Shown piece by piece: positions 25,291 to 38,630 of a stretch of 64,000 nt of DNA (position 1 is its first letter; every line of letters begins with the position of its first letter). Location of the stretch: NCBI GenBank assembly GCA_025618425.1, contig CM046835.1, positions 14,953,200 to 15,017,199 on the forward strand. Reading direction: 5' to 3'. Source of the stretch: Heliocidaris tuberculata. Taxonomy: Eukaryota > Echinodermata > Echinoidea > Camarodonta > Echinometridae. The notes beneath the pieces are model-generated. The model was not told where the DNA came from. It ran no database searches and saw nothing but the letters and a program-made list of their open reading frames with translations. The position numbers and the translations under genes were made by a program.

Positions 25291-26704
25291 AGAAAGGGGT
25301 AACCAAAAAAGCGAGGGTGAAATTGAAGTCAAAGCTTCTAAACCTGATCACATCTTAATATCAATGTAATAAAGCAAAACAAGGAATTGAAATCTTGTTG
25401 TATTCAACAAAACCATAATTGTAAGAGAAGTCACTGACTCCCCCTCTCCACATTCCTTCCCCCTTCCATCTTCCGTCTTTGAACCCATAAAGAACTATTC
25501 CAATGGCTACCATTATCCTAACAATTTGACAGACTCGTTTTTCCTGAGGACGACATTATTTATCTCAAGCTGGTATTTATGTCTCATAAATTTCAATTCT
25601 GTTTCCGTTTTACTCTGTTTTTATTTTATATTTCTCCCATCGTTGGTGCTTGCATTGTACATGAAATTGATCTAAACATTTGCAATAGTGAGTTCATGTC
25701 GGTTGGTATTCATTCGCAAATTGTCATTTTGTGATATATTTACAATAATGCTAATTATATCTATTTTGTACTTTCCATCAGAAAAAGACATCAAGCACGA
25801 AAAGGGAAATGTTCTAATTATACTCGAATCGCCATCAATCAGGTTCTAGACTCGTTTGATAATTATCTTAAAATGTTAGCTCAAAAACTCAGTATTTTTT
25901 TTATTGAGAGGAGTCTGTAGAGGTTCTAATCTTTATGATTAAAAAAAGATTGTCATCAATTTCAAGTCTCTAACTAGCCTGCCATTTGATATTGATTGGT
26001 ACGTAACACAAAATCAGTTCCAAAGTGGGATGGGCCACAAGGAAAGCACGGATGGGAAAGATTACTCCAGTCACGAGAGGCGTGATTTTTCATGCGTTTT
26101 CCAAACGATCCTATTGCAAGGAACAGCAAAAGGCAACAGTAGAATTAGCTTGAAAATTTTGAAATATCATATTCTCTACTAGATATATAATTATCTTCCA
26201 TCTCACGAGAAGATTTCCTAAAAACGATTTGGCATTTAACGTACACTGGTATAGTGCATGCAGATGTGCATCCATTGTCCTCATTCTCCTCATTTTCGTA
26301 TCGAAACCGAATAATTTGAAATGTCAAGTGAACCTTGAACAAAGGGAACTTTCCGGTAAGACTGCATGAGCGTCTCCTAGATAAAACCAAACTGACCACA
26401 AATTGCAAGGAGAAAAAATACATTTCACATGAAATTGCTAGAAACAAATTTTGGGGTAATTACAAAGAAAAGGAAAGAGAAGGGAAGACTGAGCATAGGA
26501 TGGAGCCAGTGTAACCCCCTCGCAGTCCCTCCTACCCCCTCCCCCCAAAAAATAAGTAATATTATAATAATAGTAATAATAAAATAAAATCAATAGTATC
26601 ATTTGTAGTGGGATCCCAATTAAAAGTAAATAGTAAGGAAATATAGTGGATGTACTGGATGTAAAAAAGAACATTTGACACATTTGATTGTTAATAACTA
26701 ATTC

Positions 26705-27069
26705 ATTTTTCTTCAGATTAATGGGATCCTCCCACAAAAAAGCTGCAAAACCAACATTCCCCTTGTGACATCACTTGTCCATCAACATCCAGAAAATATT
26801 AACATTTCAGTAGATATTGCTAGGTCGGAAAGTCACTGTCAAGTGTTTTCTCACAATAGTATTCTACAAATACACCTTCACTTACCTTTCTTTTGCAGGT
26901 GTATTGCATCATGCCATTGTGAGAAAACACTTGACAGTGACTATCCGACAAAGCAATATCTATTGAAATGTTAATATTTTCTGAACGGTGATTGACAAGT
27001 GATGTCACAAGGGGAATGTTGGTTTTGCAGCTTTTTTTGTGGGCGGATCCCATTGATCTGAAGAAAAAA
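26705..27069. mobile_element. Foldback MITE, about 365 bp
   Basis: The left arm (TTTTTCTTCAGATTAATGGG, 26706 on) is matched by the right arm (CCCATTGATCTGAAGAAAAA, ending about 27066). Pairing continues almost to the centre through AAGCTGCAAAACCAACATTC and GTCAAGTGTTTTCTCACAAT. Only about 60 bases in the middle are unpaired. The arms differ at a few positions. No coding capacity is present. Confidence 0.85.
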
Positions 27070-27409
27070 CATTGAAAATTATTATAAAATATATGACATA
27101 TATTTAGATATTTTTTGACCACATAAATGATGATCAGGTATCATAAATCAACAAAAGTCAAAGTGCATTTGCTTGGAATGGGCCCTTTAAACGAGTTTTA
27201 ACTTAAGAGTTATTAATGATCAAAAGTGTCAAATGATTTTGTTTTTTACACCTAGTATAATATTCTATAACGAAAATACATATATGCATGGAAAAGAAAG
27301 GGGTAAATAGAAAGATCAAATAAAGAAGAAAAGCTATAAGAAAATAGTAGTCCATAGTCCATCATAATAGGCCCGCCAAACTGCTTGTCGAATTGACATC
27401 GGTCTAACC

Positions 27410-27432
27410 AGGGAAATGTTACATTTCCCTGG
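27410..27432. mobile_element. Ultra-short CAGGGAAATGT palindrome with 7-bp flanking direct repeat
   Basis: The sequence is CAGGGAAATGT, one T, then the exact reverse complement ACATTTCCCTG. It is flanked on both sides by GTCTAAC (27403-27409 and 27433-27439). Ends of the form CAGGG with target duplications of 7-8 bp resemble hAT transposons, so this may be a terminal-only relic. Confidence 0.5.
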
Positions 27433-27473
27433 TCTAACCCTGTGAATGTATTGCTGAATATTGTTATTTAGTA

Positions 27474-28910
27474 GGTATCGTAATGATTGATTTTAAAAAG
27501 GGCCTTCGATACGATAAATCACAAAATCCCCCTCCGTAAATTAACTGTATACGGGTTTAATGAATCCGCCCTAGAATAGTTCGAAAACTATTTATCTTTT
27601 CGGCAACAATTTACATGTATCAGTGGCTTCTCATCCACCTTGAACAAAGTTACTGGCGGAATACCTCAGGGAAATCTTCTGGGACCGTTGCTCTTTTCAT
27701 TATATGTGAATGATTTACCTACTGAAATGGATCACTGTAACCTATCACTTTATGCAGATGATAATTGTTTGTTTTATTCCTCTAATAACCCCGAAGAAAT
27801 AATTACCAATTTAAATCTTGATCTAGCAAATATCTGGCAATGGTTGAAAAGGAATCGATTAGTAGTCAATCAGAAAGAATGTGAATATATGATTATTGGT
27901 TCATCTCCGCGATTAAAAAGATGGAAAACATTTCTCGAAGAAAGTAAAGTGCAAATAGAAAAAGAAACAATAAATAAGTTCCATTCCTGTAAATACATAG
28001 GAATAGTTATTGATGAGAACCTACTCTGGAATTCTCATATCGAATTTCTGTCCAAGAAAATTGTAAAATTTATATATATCTCCTGAAGAGAGTAAGACCA
28101 TTTATCGATATGCGTACATCTTTATTGTTTTATAAGTCTATTATTCAATCTCACTTTGATTACGGGAGTGTTGTATGGGGAAACACACAGAAACAAAATC
28201 ATGACAAACTACAAATTCTTCAGAATCGATCACTACGAATAGTCTTGAAAACGAATTATATGTTTCCTTCAAATGATATTTATGAATCCCTTAAACTTGA
28301 TCGCCTAAATGTACGCCGCTCTAAGCATTTGGCACATTTAATGTTTCAAGCTATCAAGAAGCTTGGTCCCTCTTGCATATCAAACCTTTTTACCTATCGT
28401 GAAACCATATACAATACTAGATCAGGTAATGCACAAATTAGATTACCGAAACCTAAGACGAACTACGGTAAACGCGATTATCATATAGAGGTGCTAAACT
28501 CTGGAACTGTATAGAAAAGATAGTTACGTCATCTATGTCATTATTATCTCATTAGACGAAGTAGCCATTTACATATAAGCTGACATACTACAGATGGTTG
28601 ATGATCTTTCTGTCCCAGTACTTTCTTTTTCTCCAACATCTTAATCTGCCTTTCAATTCATGTCTATATTTGTTTTATACGTCTATTTATTAGCATCTTT
28701 TAATATCTCAAATGATTTTATACTGAATTTTGTATATGTATGTTTCAATTATTTATTTATCATTTACTTATATCATGTTATTACTTTAAATGTATTTTTA
28801 TCTGTACTATGTTTTTATGTTGGTGGACCCCTATGGAAATCAGCTTTTGCTGTTAGGGTGTTCCACCCCATGAGAGGAAAAATAAATGAATGAATAAATG
28901 AATGAAGAGT
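27474..28910 (+). pseudogene. CR1/Jockey-type LINE remnant
   Basis: The 5' end is truncated within the RT. A DFKK motif, followed after a one-base frameshift by AFDTINHK, marks RT motif A (about 27489-27520). Then come GGIPQGNLLGPLLFSLYVND (27655-27714, motif B) and LSLYADDNCLFYS (catalytic YADD, about 27745-27780). A stop ends this frame at 28086. A second frame carries the C-terminal part (LLFYKSIIQSHFDYGSVVWG, from 28122). The 3' end is a GAATAAATGAATGAA tandem near 28885-28908, a usual ending of CR1/L2/Jockey-like elements. At least two frame breaks make it inactive. Clade is judged from motif style. Confidence 0.8.
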
Positions 28911-31535
28911 CATTTCAAGAGTTTATGAAGGAAGACACAGCAGATCTTGCTTATTCGACTAGCAAAATATGACAGGTTTACAGCTCAGTCATCGTACATG
29001 CAATAACTAATTAAATCAAGCACGTCGTTAAACCTAGCGGTCATTCACTTGACCATATGGTTAGTGGTTTACAACGTTCATGTTCCATTTCCTTCTGATT
29101 AACGTCACGGACACAAGCCCACTAAATCGGGATCATACAGGCATACATCATTGTAGACAGTAGTAGACTGGACCTCTGATACGAATAGACGAGAGAAAAG
29201 AAGAATCAGAGGAAGTTATAAAGGGAAATAAAAATTGAAAGAGATACATAAACAAGTGGATTTGCTGTTGAAAGATATCACAAGAAGCTACTCACTGTAG
29301 AGATAAAAATGCGGGGAAGGGGTCTTCATATTATTAGATATACACCTGTAAAATTTAAGAGAATGGAGGCAAAGATATAGGACTTCATAGAACGCATGTA
29401 TTTCTGAAAAATAAAAATAATAACAAATAATACAAAATGATAAATGTTTTCTTTTAATTGATAAATGAAATACTAGAACGTGCTTGAGGGGGATGTTGTT
29501 CGTTCTGAAACGCATTTGTTTTGACAAATCACTCAGCTAACATCACGTGACTGAGACCACCCTTGGAAAGGGTGATTATGAAACGGCATGACGTAATATA
29601 GATGCTGGCGCTATTCAATGGATTATTGCAGGGCAGGTGGAGTGTCAGAAAGTAACAGACTCACTCACGTATCACCAACCAGGGTTTTATTCTATATGGT
29701 TATAGAATTACACTGGAAAAAACAGCATCAATAGGGAGTGAAAATGGTACTGCTGAAGAATTTTTCCATTCCCCCCCCCCCCATTGTTTATCTTAACTAT
29801 ATACTTCTAAAAACTCATAACGAGGGATATTATCTGTAAGCTAAATGATAATTAATCTTGTACAAAATGAATAGTTCGATCATAAATTTGAATGAAATTT
29901 GCCAATCATTGTGTTTTCAAGTGCATGATTGAAAATGAGTTTAGTTTTAATTCTCCAAAATACTTCACTTTTATCCTAAAAGGGTCACCCGCCCCATACA
30001 AAATTGACTGTGGCAATATACTTCATCAGTTCATTTCATCTTGATAGCAGTCAGTTATGACACGGAACAACTGGGTTTCCACAAGACCATGATTTCATGT
30101 TCACAGTTATGATATAATACATGAATACTGTATCTTTCACAGCATATGAAATTATCATAATAGCATTCGTCAACTAGTTGAGTTTGCTTCATCTTTATCT
30201 TCGTTCATAACAAGCGCCGAGGTGTGTCAGCTAATGACGTATCAGATCACAGTGTGGGGCATTCAATTCATATTTTTCACAGGAAACTTGGCTGTTAAAT
30301 TTTACCAACCATACGAAGCCATTGTCCATATACTGTGGTGGAAATTATTCATTTGGACGCATGCCAAACCGCAGGAATTTATTAAATTGAAAAGTGCACA
30401 AAAGCTGATAATCATACACTTGCACAAAAGTTGGGTGTGCTTGGGTTGAGAAGGATATAGACGTTTCGCCTCATTAGCTCCGAAACCCGTTTCGATATAA
30501 AGAATCGGCTTGCCACCATAACTGTTGATGAAATGATAAAACGTTTTGTATGTATAAACACTGAGAAAATAATAGCATTTGGGAAATACTAGGACCAATC
30601 AGACGTATTTCCAAAGATGAAAAAAAAAAAGAGATCAGCAATATCAATATGCTTCTGTGTTTACCAGCGTCCATGATATAAGTAATTGCGCTGCGAGTCA
30701 ATGCAGAACATAAAAAAACATTTCCAGCCATCTTGGATACGAAACCACACAAATATACACATGGCAAACTACATGACGCATGGTCCATTGCCTGTCGTCA
30801 CGCAAGTTTTTTTTTTTTTTCTTCTTCTTCTTCTTCTTCAAAGATCTTCATTTAAAAGACAAGATTACAACAATTAAAGCATCCATGAAAAGGGGAAAAT
30901 TAAATATACGATATTATTTCTTCTTTTTGTCCCCCTCCCCTCCCTTTTTACCCAGGGCGTATGGGCGTAAGGGCACAATTCCGCCATGGGGCTGACGTCT
31001 CTTGCTCGAATAGCAAATTAACTATAATATGTCATTTTTGTTGTTTTTCTGTTTGTATTGATGAAAAGATATGAATACTCTTACAACCTCAATGAAGATT
31101 TCAATTTGTAATTTATTTTAGCATCTGTTAAATCATTTGCTTGAAGTAATAAGACAACTTCTTCCCTTCGTTTTCTTACCAGTGTTTATAGAGGGAAGGG
31201 GGTGGGGGATAAAAATTAATGAGAAACTGGTAAATGTTTCGCGTAAGACAGAAAAACAGAGATAGAAAGAATATGTGACTGTGAACATCCCCAAACAAAA
31301 GCATAATTGGTATTGTGCTCTGAGGAGCACTCTTTAATTTGTTTCTCGTTATTCCGAGAGCTGTATACAGGCTAGGATGAAAAAGAGAGACGTGAAATTG
31401 ACGAGAAAAAGGGGGGAAATGAGATGTGTGCGTGTTTCAGTGCTTGTGTGTGGGTGTGGGTGTGGGACCTGCACATGGAGGCGTGTGTGGGTGTGTGTGG
31501 GTGTGGGTGCGTGTGCCCTTACATACATGCATACT
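28911..31535. other. Intergenic stretch without recognised genes
   Basis: No exon or RNA gene was recognised. A (CTT)n run lies near 30820-30842 and GTGTGGGTGTG-type repeats near 31447-31515. Confidence 0.45.
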
Positions 31536-31660
31536 GTGTCGTAGTTGAGTGGTTAAAAACGCTTGACTGGAAATACGAAGATCATGGGTTCTATCCCCGT
31601 TACGGCATATTTATGCCCTTAAGCAAAGCACGTTATCTACATTGCTCTTTTATCGCACAT
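31536..31660 (+). mobile_element. tRNA-derived SINE, truncated
   Basis: GTGTCGTAGTTGAGTGGTTA (A-box side) and GGGTTCTATCCCC (B-box side, 31586-31598) make a recognisable tRNA-like head. It is followed by GCCCTTAAGCAAAGCACGTT, the diverged form of the CCTTTGGCAAGACA body seen in the other SINE copies here. Confidence 0.65.
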
Positions 31661-31676
31661 TTAACATGTTGAATAA

Positions 31677-32224
31677 TAGTGGAGCGGCATAGCCGATCAA
31701 TTGTGCATTTTGTGATAAAAGCACCAAATTTGGCACACAGGTAGATATATGAATTATAAAGCAAATTTAGATGTGGAGACTAGACATCTCGATTTCCGCC
31801 ACTGAGGCTCGTAGATGCCATCTTTCAAAATGGCCGCCATCAGGGCTCTTTTCACGGGCAGAATCTGAGATGTCTCCACATTCTAAATTTGTAAATGATA
31901 AATATTTCTACAAACATGCAAAATTTCGTGTTTCCGTCACAAAATGTAGCTAGTTTTAGGGCTGTTTTGGAAATTATTGAAAATGACCCTCATTTCTTTA
32001 AAAATGGGCACCTAAACCACTTTTCCTGAAATATTTAAGCCCTGACACATTCAAATTTTAATTCTACAAGTCAATTTACCCAGATTTACTTATTACAGGT
32101 GATTTTGCAATGTGTCTATATGAAAAATTGCTTATAATGCATATATCTACGTGTATGCCAAATCTGGTGCTTTTACCACAAAATGCACAATTAGGGTATA
32201 TTTTTGCACTATGCTGCTCCACTA
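31677..32224. mobile_element. MITE with long inverted ends, about 548 bp
   Basis: The left end, TAGTGGAGCGGCATAG, pairs with the right end, CTATGCTGCTCCACTA. Further inward AATTGTGCATTTTGTG and AAAAGCACCAAATTTGGC pair with GCCAAATCTGGTGCTTTT and CACAAAATGCACAATT. A shortened relative lies at 32579-32680. Confidence 0.8.
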
Positions 32225-32447
32225 TAAATGGTTTTTGGCATATCAAGACGTTTGTGAGTGTGTTTCTAAAAAAAATAAAATAAAATTTCGGTAGAAAAAT
32301 AATGAAGTAAGAATCAAAAAGCAAATTAGGTACGGAATAAGGTATAGTGGAATGCAATATAAATCAGATTCACAGTATTGCTATGTGGCCACAATGATAA
32401 ATTATATTCGATACTTTTTATTTGAGGCTTGCCAAAGGTTCGTTTAC

Positions 32448-32809
32448 ATGTAAACTTTGAATGATATATATTCAGTGATTAGAGACGGCTGTACTCAATA
32501 ATAACAACCAAGACTAAATTGACAGTAAAGTTTGCCAACCATGCATATGAAGCTATTGTGTATAATTCTATGACGAAATCGAGATGTCTCCACATCTATC
32601 TGTATCTACTTGTACGCCAAATTTGGTGCTTTTATCACAAAATACATAATTGGGGTATATTTTGTCACTATGCCGCTACATGTCAACTTTGAATGATATA
32701 TATTCAGTGATTATAGAGACGGCTGTACTCAATAACAACCAAGACTAACTTGACTGCAAAGTTTTCCAAGCATATAAAGCTATTGTGTATAATTCTATGA
32801 CGAAAATAT
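32448..32809. repeat. 130-bp direct duplication separated by a MITE fragment
   Basis: Two near-identical blocks (32448-32580 and 32681-32809) share AACTTTGAATGATATATATT, GACGGCTGTACTCAATAA and AGCTATTGTGTATAATTCTA. The 100 bases between them are a deleted relative of the 31677-32224 MITE (ACGCCAAATTTGGTGCTTTT, CACTATGCCGCTAC). Confidence 0.85.
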
Positions 32810-34418
32810 TCAATATGTACGCTTGATAAACCTCAGGTATTCAACAGCATACAATGATTTTTGTATGCAAGCACCGACAAAAAGTGGGCAAGGTGGGAGT
32901 GTTTTGAAGTGGAAAAGCAGAGAAAACATGGCTCACATTCAAAATATCTAGACTGATTGATTTTTTTTCCACGTTTAGCAAGGCTTGCATATTGACAACT
33001 CCATTTTGAAAGGAATAACTGACTGTATATTAAAGGCGATGGTGAGACTGGCAACGCAACTGCATTTTGAAAAAAGGTGCCTAGAAGTCGTTCTAATTGA
33101 GTTGACTTTGGAGCAAATAATCATTTTGTTATGAGATTACGAATCATCAAAGAAGTAACAAATGACCGAATCCTGCTACAAATCACAGACAATACAATGC
33201 ACAGCACGCTGAACTAGAAAATGTGGCACCAAAATTTGGTCCAAGTTAATTACATTTTACATTTTTAGGATATGAGAGTACACATTGCTGCTATGATATC
33301 CTTCCGCATTTGAATAAAAATAATGAGGAAATCTCACAGAATACATTTTAGGGAGAACTCAACACTGTCTTAATAAATAAGAATGGCTTTAAGAAGTTGC
33401 AAGAAAAAATGTATTATTGTCAACTTTAATTAACACAAAATATGAACCTAAAATGCCATTATGAACATATTCCACCAACAGTACAAATTTTGTGGGAAAA
33501 ATCTATTTACTTTTGTGACCAACTTGACCTTGTTATGTACTACATCCACTTATTTAAATTTTACATGTGTAATAGCAATTACCAGACTTCCTGTCAGTTA
33601 AATTTACATTAAATGTAAACAATTTGACTCAAACTAGGTCCCATTACCATGATCACTTGAAGTTCCTAATATTCAGACCAGGAAAATGTAACTAAGATAC
33701 ATTTCCATGTTCAGACTAATGATAATCTACAAACTCAGGAAATAATTTTTCTTTGCATTGATCTAGTTATTTATCATTCTGTTACAAGTACACTTTGTAT
33801 AATTTTCAGAATGTTTGTTTTATTCTTCCCTTTTATGTATAACAATGTATCAAAATTAATTAAAAGATTGTGAATGCGTTAATGACATTATGGATAGGCA
33901 AACTGAATTATTTTACTTCGTGTCTGTATCTGTCAACTCAAGAAGAAGAAGAAGAACCGATGTTATTTAATTGTGCCGGGCTGTTCCATGCCAGTGATAT
34001 TAGTGAACTGTTTTGATATTTTCAGGTCAAACTCCATGATCTGCCTTTAATAGCTATAGAGACCGTGACGACATTATTTGTGATATTAATCAATTGTGTT
34101 CATGGCTGGATAACTCTGAAGCCGTGTGGGTCGGTGCGGAAGAAGCTGAAAGCTTCTATGTAGCTATCTGGTTGGGGTTTAAGGTGTGGTCCAACACAAG
34201 CAATAGTATTGCCACTTTATCATCCTAACAGCAAAGGCTGTACAACTCTGTACATGTAGAGCGATTGAGTCACCTGTAAAGAATATCATAGGTTGTAATC
34301 ATATACATAGTATAGTCTTAAGAAAGACGGGAAAGGGTTGGAGGAGTGCGATTCTTGAAGGATCACCTAAAGGTGTACCTTTGTGAGGATATCTGACGAG
34401 GACAGAAGAAGATACGAT
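32810..34418. other. Upstream region of the HYR gene
   Basis: No further exon was recognised. The last few hundred bases should hold the 5' UTR and promoter of the gene starting at 34419, but I see no strong TATA box or CpG cluster. A short palindrome at 33679-33709 is listed separately. Confidence 0.4.
33679..33709. mobile_element. Second ultra-short CAGG...CATG palindrome with 7-bp flanking repeat
   Basis: CAGGAAAATGTA, six to seven loop bases, then TACATTTCCATG, an imperfect hairpin like the one at 27410-27432. TTCAGAC lies directly on both sides (33672-33678 and 33710-33716). Confidence 0.45.
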
Positions 34419-34512
34419 ATGGCTCTTGGACGATCTCTCTGGAATGTTACATGGATGTCATTCATCTGTATCCTAGTATACATACCAGGAACAAAGCAAC
34501 AAACAGCAGTTC
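34419..34512 (+). CDS. HYR gene exon 1: start codon and signal peptide
   Basis: The ATG at 34419 starts MALGRSLWNVTWMSFICILV, a basic N-region followed by a hydrophobic core, then YIPGTKQQ as a likely cleavage region. The exon ends in phase 1 at GTAAGT (34513). I chose this start because it is the first ATG giving a signal peptide that splices in frame to the first HYR exon at 43085. The 8.6-kb intron between them holds the antisense tRNA and several MITEs. Confidence 0.75.
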
Positions 34513-37500
34513 GTAAGTAAAAACAAAATTCTTCTCATCCTTTCATTCTTAATTTTTTTCCCCAAAATGTAGGGGAGACCGGGTCTAGATGCCGGTTACT
34601 TGTTACAGAAGCAATTTCTCTACTATTGTACAAGAGCGAGAGCTATGGGCTATGGCACCTTTAAAGATATAACCAACGATGGTCACACGTAAGGTTTGGC
34701 GGTGGTGGTGCAACAACAACAACAAATTATATTTTTGATCAGTTCGAATATTTTGCCAAAGTCACAATATTAAGATTCGCTCGCTCGCAAAAACACTTGA
34801 AAGTTAACGGGCAAAAGGAGTCCCCCTTCGGAGTGGGCTGCAGCCCCCCTCCCCCGAGGATTTTAAAAGTTCCGATATTCGTGCAACCACAACTTCATAT
34901 TCGGGCAGCGAGGTGACAGAATATCTACATGTTTGGGCAGCGAGGTTCCATGAATTATGCAACTTCTGTATGTAACTTCTGTACATTTTAACTATACGAA
35001 AATTTAGACATTGAAAATTTGATATTCGGGCAAAAGGCGTCACCCTTTCCCCCTATGAAAATGGACCCGTATAATCAAGATTTCTACATCTGCGATTTTC
35101 TTTTATTATCATATGTGGAGGGAGTGGGGTGCAGATTAGGTTGCAGCATTTTTGTCGGCACTTGGGTGTCACACCCTAAAAAAATTTCGGCAAAAAAATG
35201 CTCTAGCGACGCCCCTGCTAGTATATATCGCCATTGGAAGACGATCTGATTAGATTTTGGGGTACATAGGGTTAAACGTCACAGAAGTCAATTTCTGAAT
35301 TTCCAGTTGTTATAGCCTCGTTCTCGCTATAACTCGAGAACCATTAAAGGTATAAAGCTAATATGTATCACCGTGGGTAGACGATCTGATTAGATTTTGG
35401 TAAATGTAGGTCAAAGTTCAGAGAGGTCAATTCTGAAATTGCAGCTTTTTGCCTTCAACACTATATCTCAAGAACCATTTGATCCATTAACTTCAAACTT
35501 GGTACTAGTCAGTGTTGTAGTCAAGTGCTCATCATCCGAGTCCGACTCCGAGTCCGAGTCCGAGTCTGAGTCTTGGAGTTCCGAGTCAGAGTCAGAGTCC
35601 GAAACTCCGGTTCCAAGTCCGGGTTTTCCGAGTTCGATTCCGATTCCGAGTCCGATAATTTTTGTGCAATGTAGTACCTGGTGCAATGTTAACTGTCGTT
35701 TGTGGACTGATGCACACTTGCACACATGTGACACCCCAGGGGGCGTCGATCCGGGTTTTTTCGGATGGGGGGGGGGGGCAAAACAGCAGAACGTAACCAT
35801 GTTCATTTCGCACTCAATTCAATCATCATAGCATTGATGAAAATGATGGTGATGATAGTGATGATGATGATAGTGATGATAAAAATAATGATGATGATGA
35901 TGACAATAATTATAACGATAATAAATATAATGATAATAAGAAGAAGAATGATAGTAATAGTAATAATGATAATAATAGTAATAATAACAATATTAATAAT
36001 AACAATAAAATAGCAATTATTATCATTAATATCATTATTATTGCTGCTGTTGTTCCTATGCGAGCGCAGCGAGAAAGCACCTCAGGAATATTCGTTTCAG
36101 TTCTCAGATATAATATCGCTATGATGATTACAGTTACATAATTATATATTTTAGTGAAAATTACAAATATTTTACAACTAAAATTTGAATTTGAATCATT
36201 TCATTCAACATTTTCTATCTTTATTAAGAGTGCATAATTGTGCTTTGATGTATAGTTATACCATTAATTTCACAACCTATACTGTTTCACTGTAGTCTCT
36301 GTAGCACTTTGATGACTGGATTCCGGATTCCGAATGTTTTACAACAAAATTGCCTTGAAGATTTAGGCATATTCTCTTTACCGCCTTGGAAAATGAATCG
36401 ACAATGGCGTAATGAGCCCAGAACTTTGAGAGGGCTGACCATAGGCATACGGGCAAAATTTCTGAACACTAAGCGGGCGAAGCGAGCGAGCAAAAAAAAA
36501 TCGACCTTTTTTAATGAAAATGTAATTTTGTCATAGATCTAGACCTGTATCCGGTAGGTAATTACATTCCCCCCTTTTTGCGTGGAACTTGGGGGGGCTG
36601 CAGCCCCCAAGCCCCCCCCCCCCCCCACCAATACACCAGTGTGAAACAGACCAAACAAACTTACCATAATTATCATAAGCAGAATAACCACAAAGATCAG
36701 ATTATTTTAAATTATTTGAACTGAATTTCTGTATAAATCATAACATAAATTTGTTTCAAGTATTGTAAATGCTAAATCCGGCGGCGGAGAAAAAATGTAT
36801 GTCTAATACTCTTTCGATTTTTCTCTATTGGTAAAAAGATATGGTAATATCGCTCCAGTATTTCTGGGCTCTACATGAATACAACAATACAAAATTCAAT
36901 GTCGGGCATATAATGCCATGTTTTTTAATGGCGTCATTTCAAATGAAGGTATATAGTACCCTTCATAATTTTTAACGCCTCTTAATTACCAGCTACTGCA
37001 CGGTTACATGATGATGAAGCAGGGAAAATTAGAGAATTTGCGCGCATATTGCAGTTTGATCATGTAATACCTTTTGTATTTTATTGTTTGGAAAGTTTCA
37101 TTTCCCGAGTTTTGCATCATTTTTCCTTATTTTTATTTTACACCTCCAGATTTATGGGGGGGGGGTGCAAAACAATATATTTGCCCCCTCAATATTTTCT
37201 TTGGGTACAACTGACCCCCCCCCCCTTCCCGCCCCAGGATCGACGCCCCTGGACACCCCACCCACAGAGCACATACACATGTATAAAAATATATATATAT
37301 ATATATATATATATAGTCCTGAATTATACCACATAATTAAGGCATATCATCATGTGATCACTGATGGTTTATTTATTCACTGCAAATTGTAAGCACTGTG
37401 TTGCAAGGATTTTCTTGTAGCCTATAGGCCTATTATTTTTTGAAGGGGGAAAAGAAAACACACCAGCATCGGATGTTATGTTTTCTGCATATTCCAATGG

Positions 37501-38573
37501 GTAATCTTTGAGAATTATCATCACAATTAAAAGTATGTGTGTATATATTATGTATGTATGTATATATCGTCACCGTTTTCACGAAGTGGCCTCGTAGTGC
37601 GCGCAGCGACAAAAGTATAAATTTCGAGAAAAACGCATTTTAAAAGTTAACGTCATTCAAATTGTGATTTCGGGGGTTAAACGTAAATTTTCCAGGATTT
37701 TTTTTTTATAACGACATAGTACAGAATTTAACTATTCTACCCATATACTTTTTGTTTACAATAAATACATAATCAAGAGGGTATGCTGTTACAAACTGTG
37801 GGGACGGTTTGTGAAAACGACGCGTATATGGAATACGCATATTTTCGTTTTCATGAACCGTCCCCACAGTTTGTAACAACATACCCTCTTGATTGTCAGC
37901 TCAGTATGTATTTATTGTAAACAAAAATTATATGGGCAGAATCGGTAAATTCTGTACTATGTCGTTATCAAAAGAAATCCTGAATGATGTACGTTTAACC
38001 CCCGAAATCACAATTTGAATAACGTTAACTACCGTTTTCACGAAGTGGCCTCGTATAGCATGTATAGTGCGCGCAGCGACAAAAGTAAATTTGGAGAAAA
38101 ACGCATTTTAAAAGTTTACGTTATTCACCTTGTGATTTCGGGGGGATAAACGTACATCTTCCAGGATTTCTTTTGATAACGACATAGTACAGAATTTACC
38201 GATTGTGCCCATATAATTTTTGTTTACAATAAATACATACTGAGCTGATAATCAAGAGGGTATGTTGTTACAAACGGTGGGGACGGTTCGTGAAAACGAA
38301 AATACGCGTATTCCATATACGCGTCGTTTTCACAAACCGTCCCCACAGTTTGTAACAGCATACCCTCTTGATTATGTATTTATTGTAAACAAAAAGTATA
38401 TGGGCAGAATAGTTGAATTCTGTACTATGTCGTTATCAAAGGAAATCCTGGAAAATGTACGTTTAACCCCCGAAATCACAATTTGAATAACGTTAACTTT
38501 TAAAATGCGTTTTTCTCGAAATTTATACTTTTGTCGCTGCGCGCGCTACGCGGCCACTTCGTGAAAACGATGA

Positions 38574-38630
<57 letters not shown>

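Larger units (their letters stand above)
22681..26704. other. Intergenic stretch with simple repeats
   Basis: Besides the microsatellites listed separately it holds (CA)n near 22808-22870 and a GATGATAATG-rich patch near 23050-23085. No exon with paired splice sites was recognised. An A/T-rich tail-like phrase, AATGAACGAATGAATAAATG, near 24126-24150 resembles a LINE 3' tail, but no LINE body precedes it. Confidence 0.45.

Noticed and set aside
35468..35806. Asp/Ser-rich acidic open frame
   Set aside because: It is a translation of the (GAGTCC)n tract.
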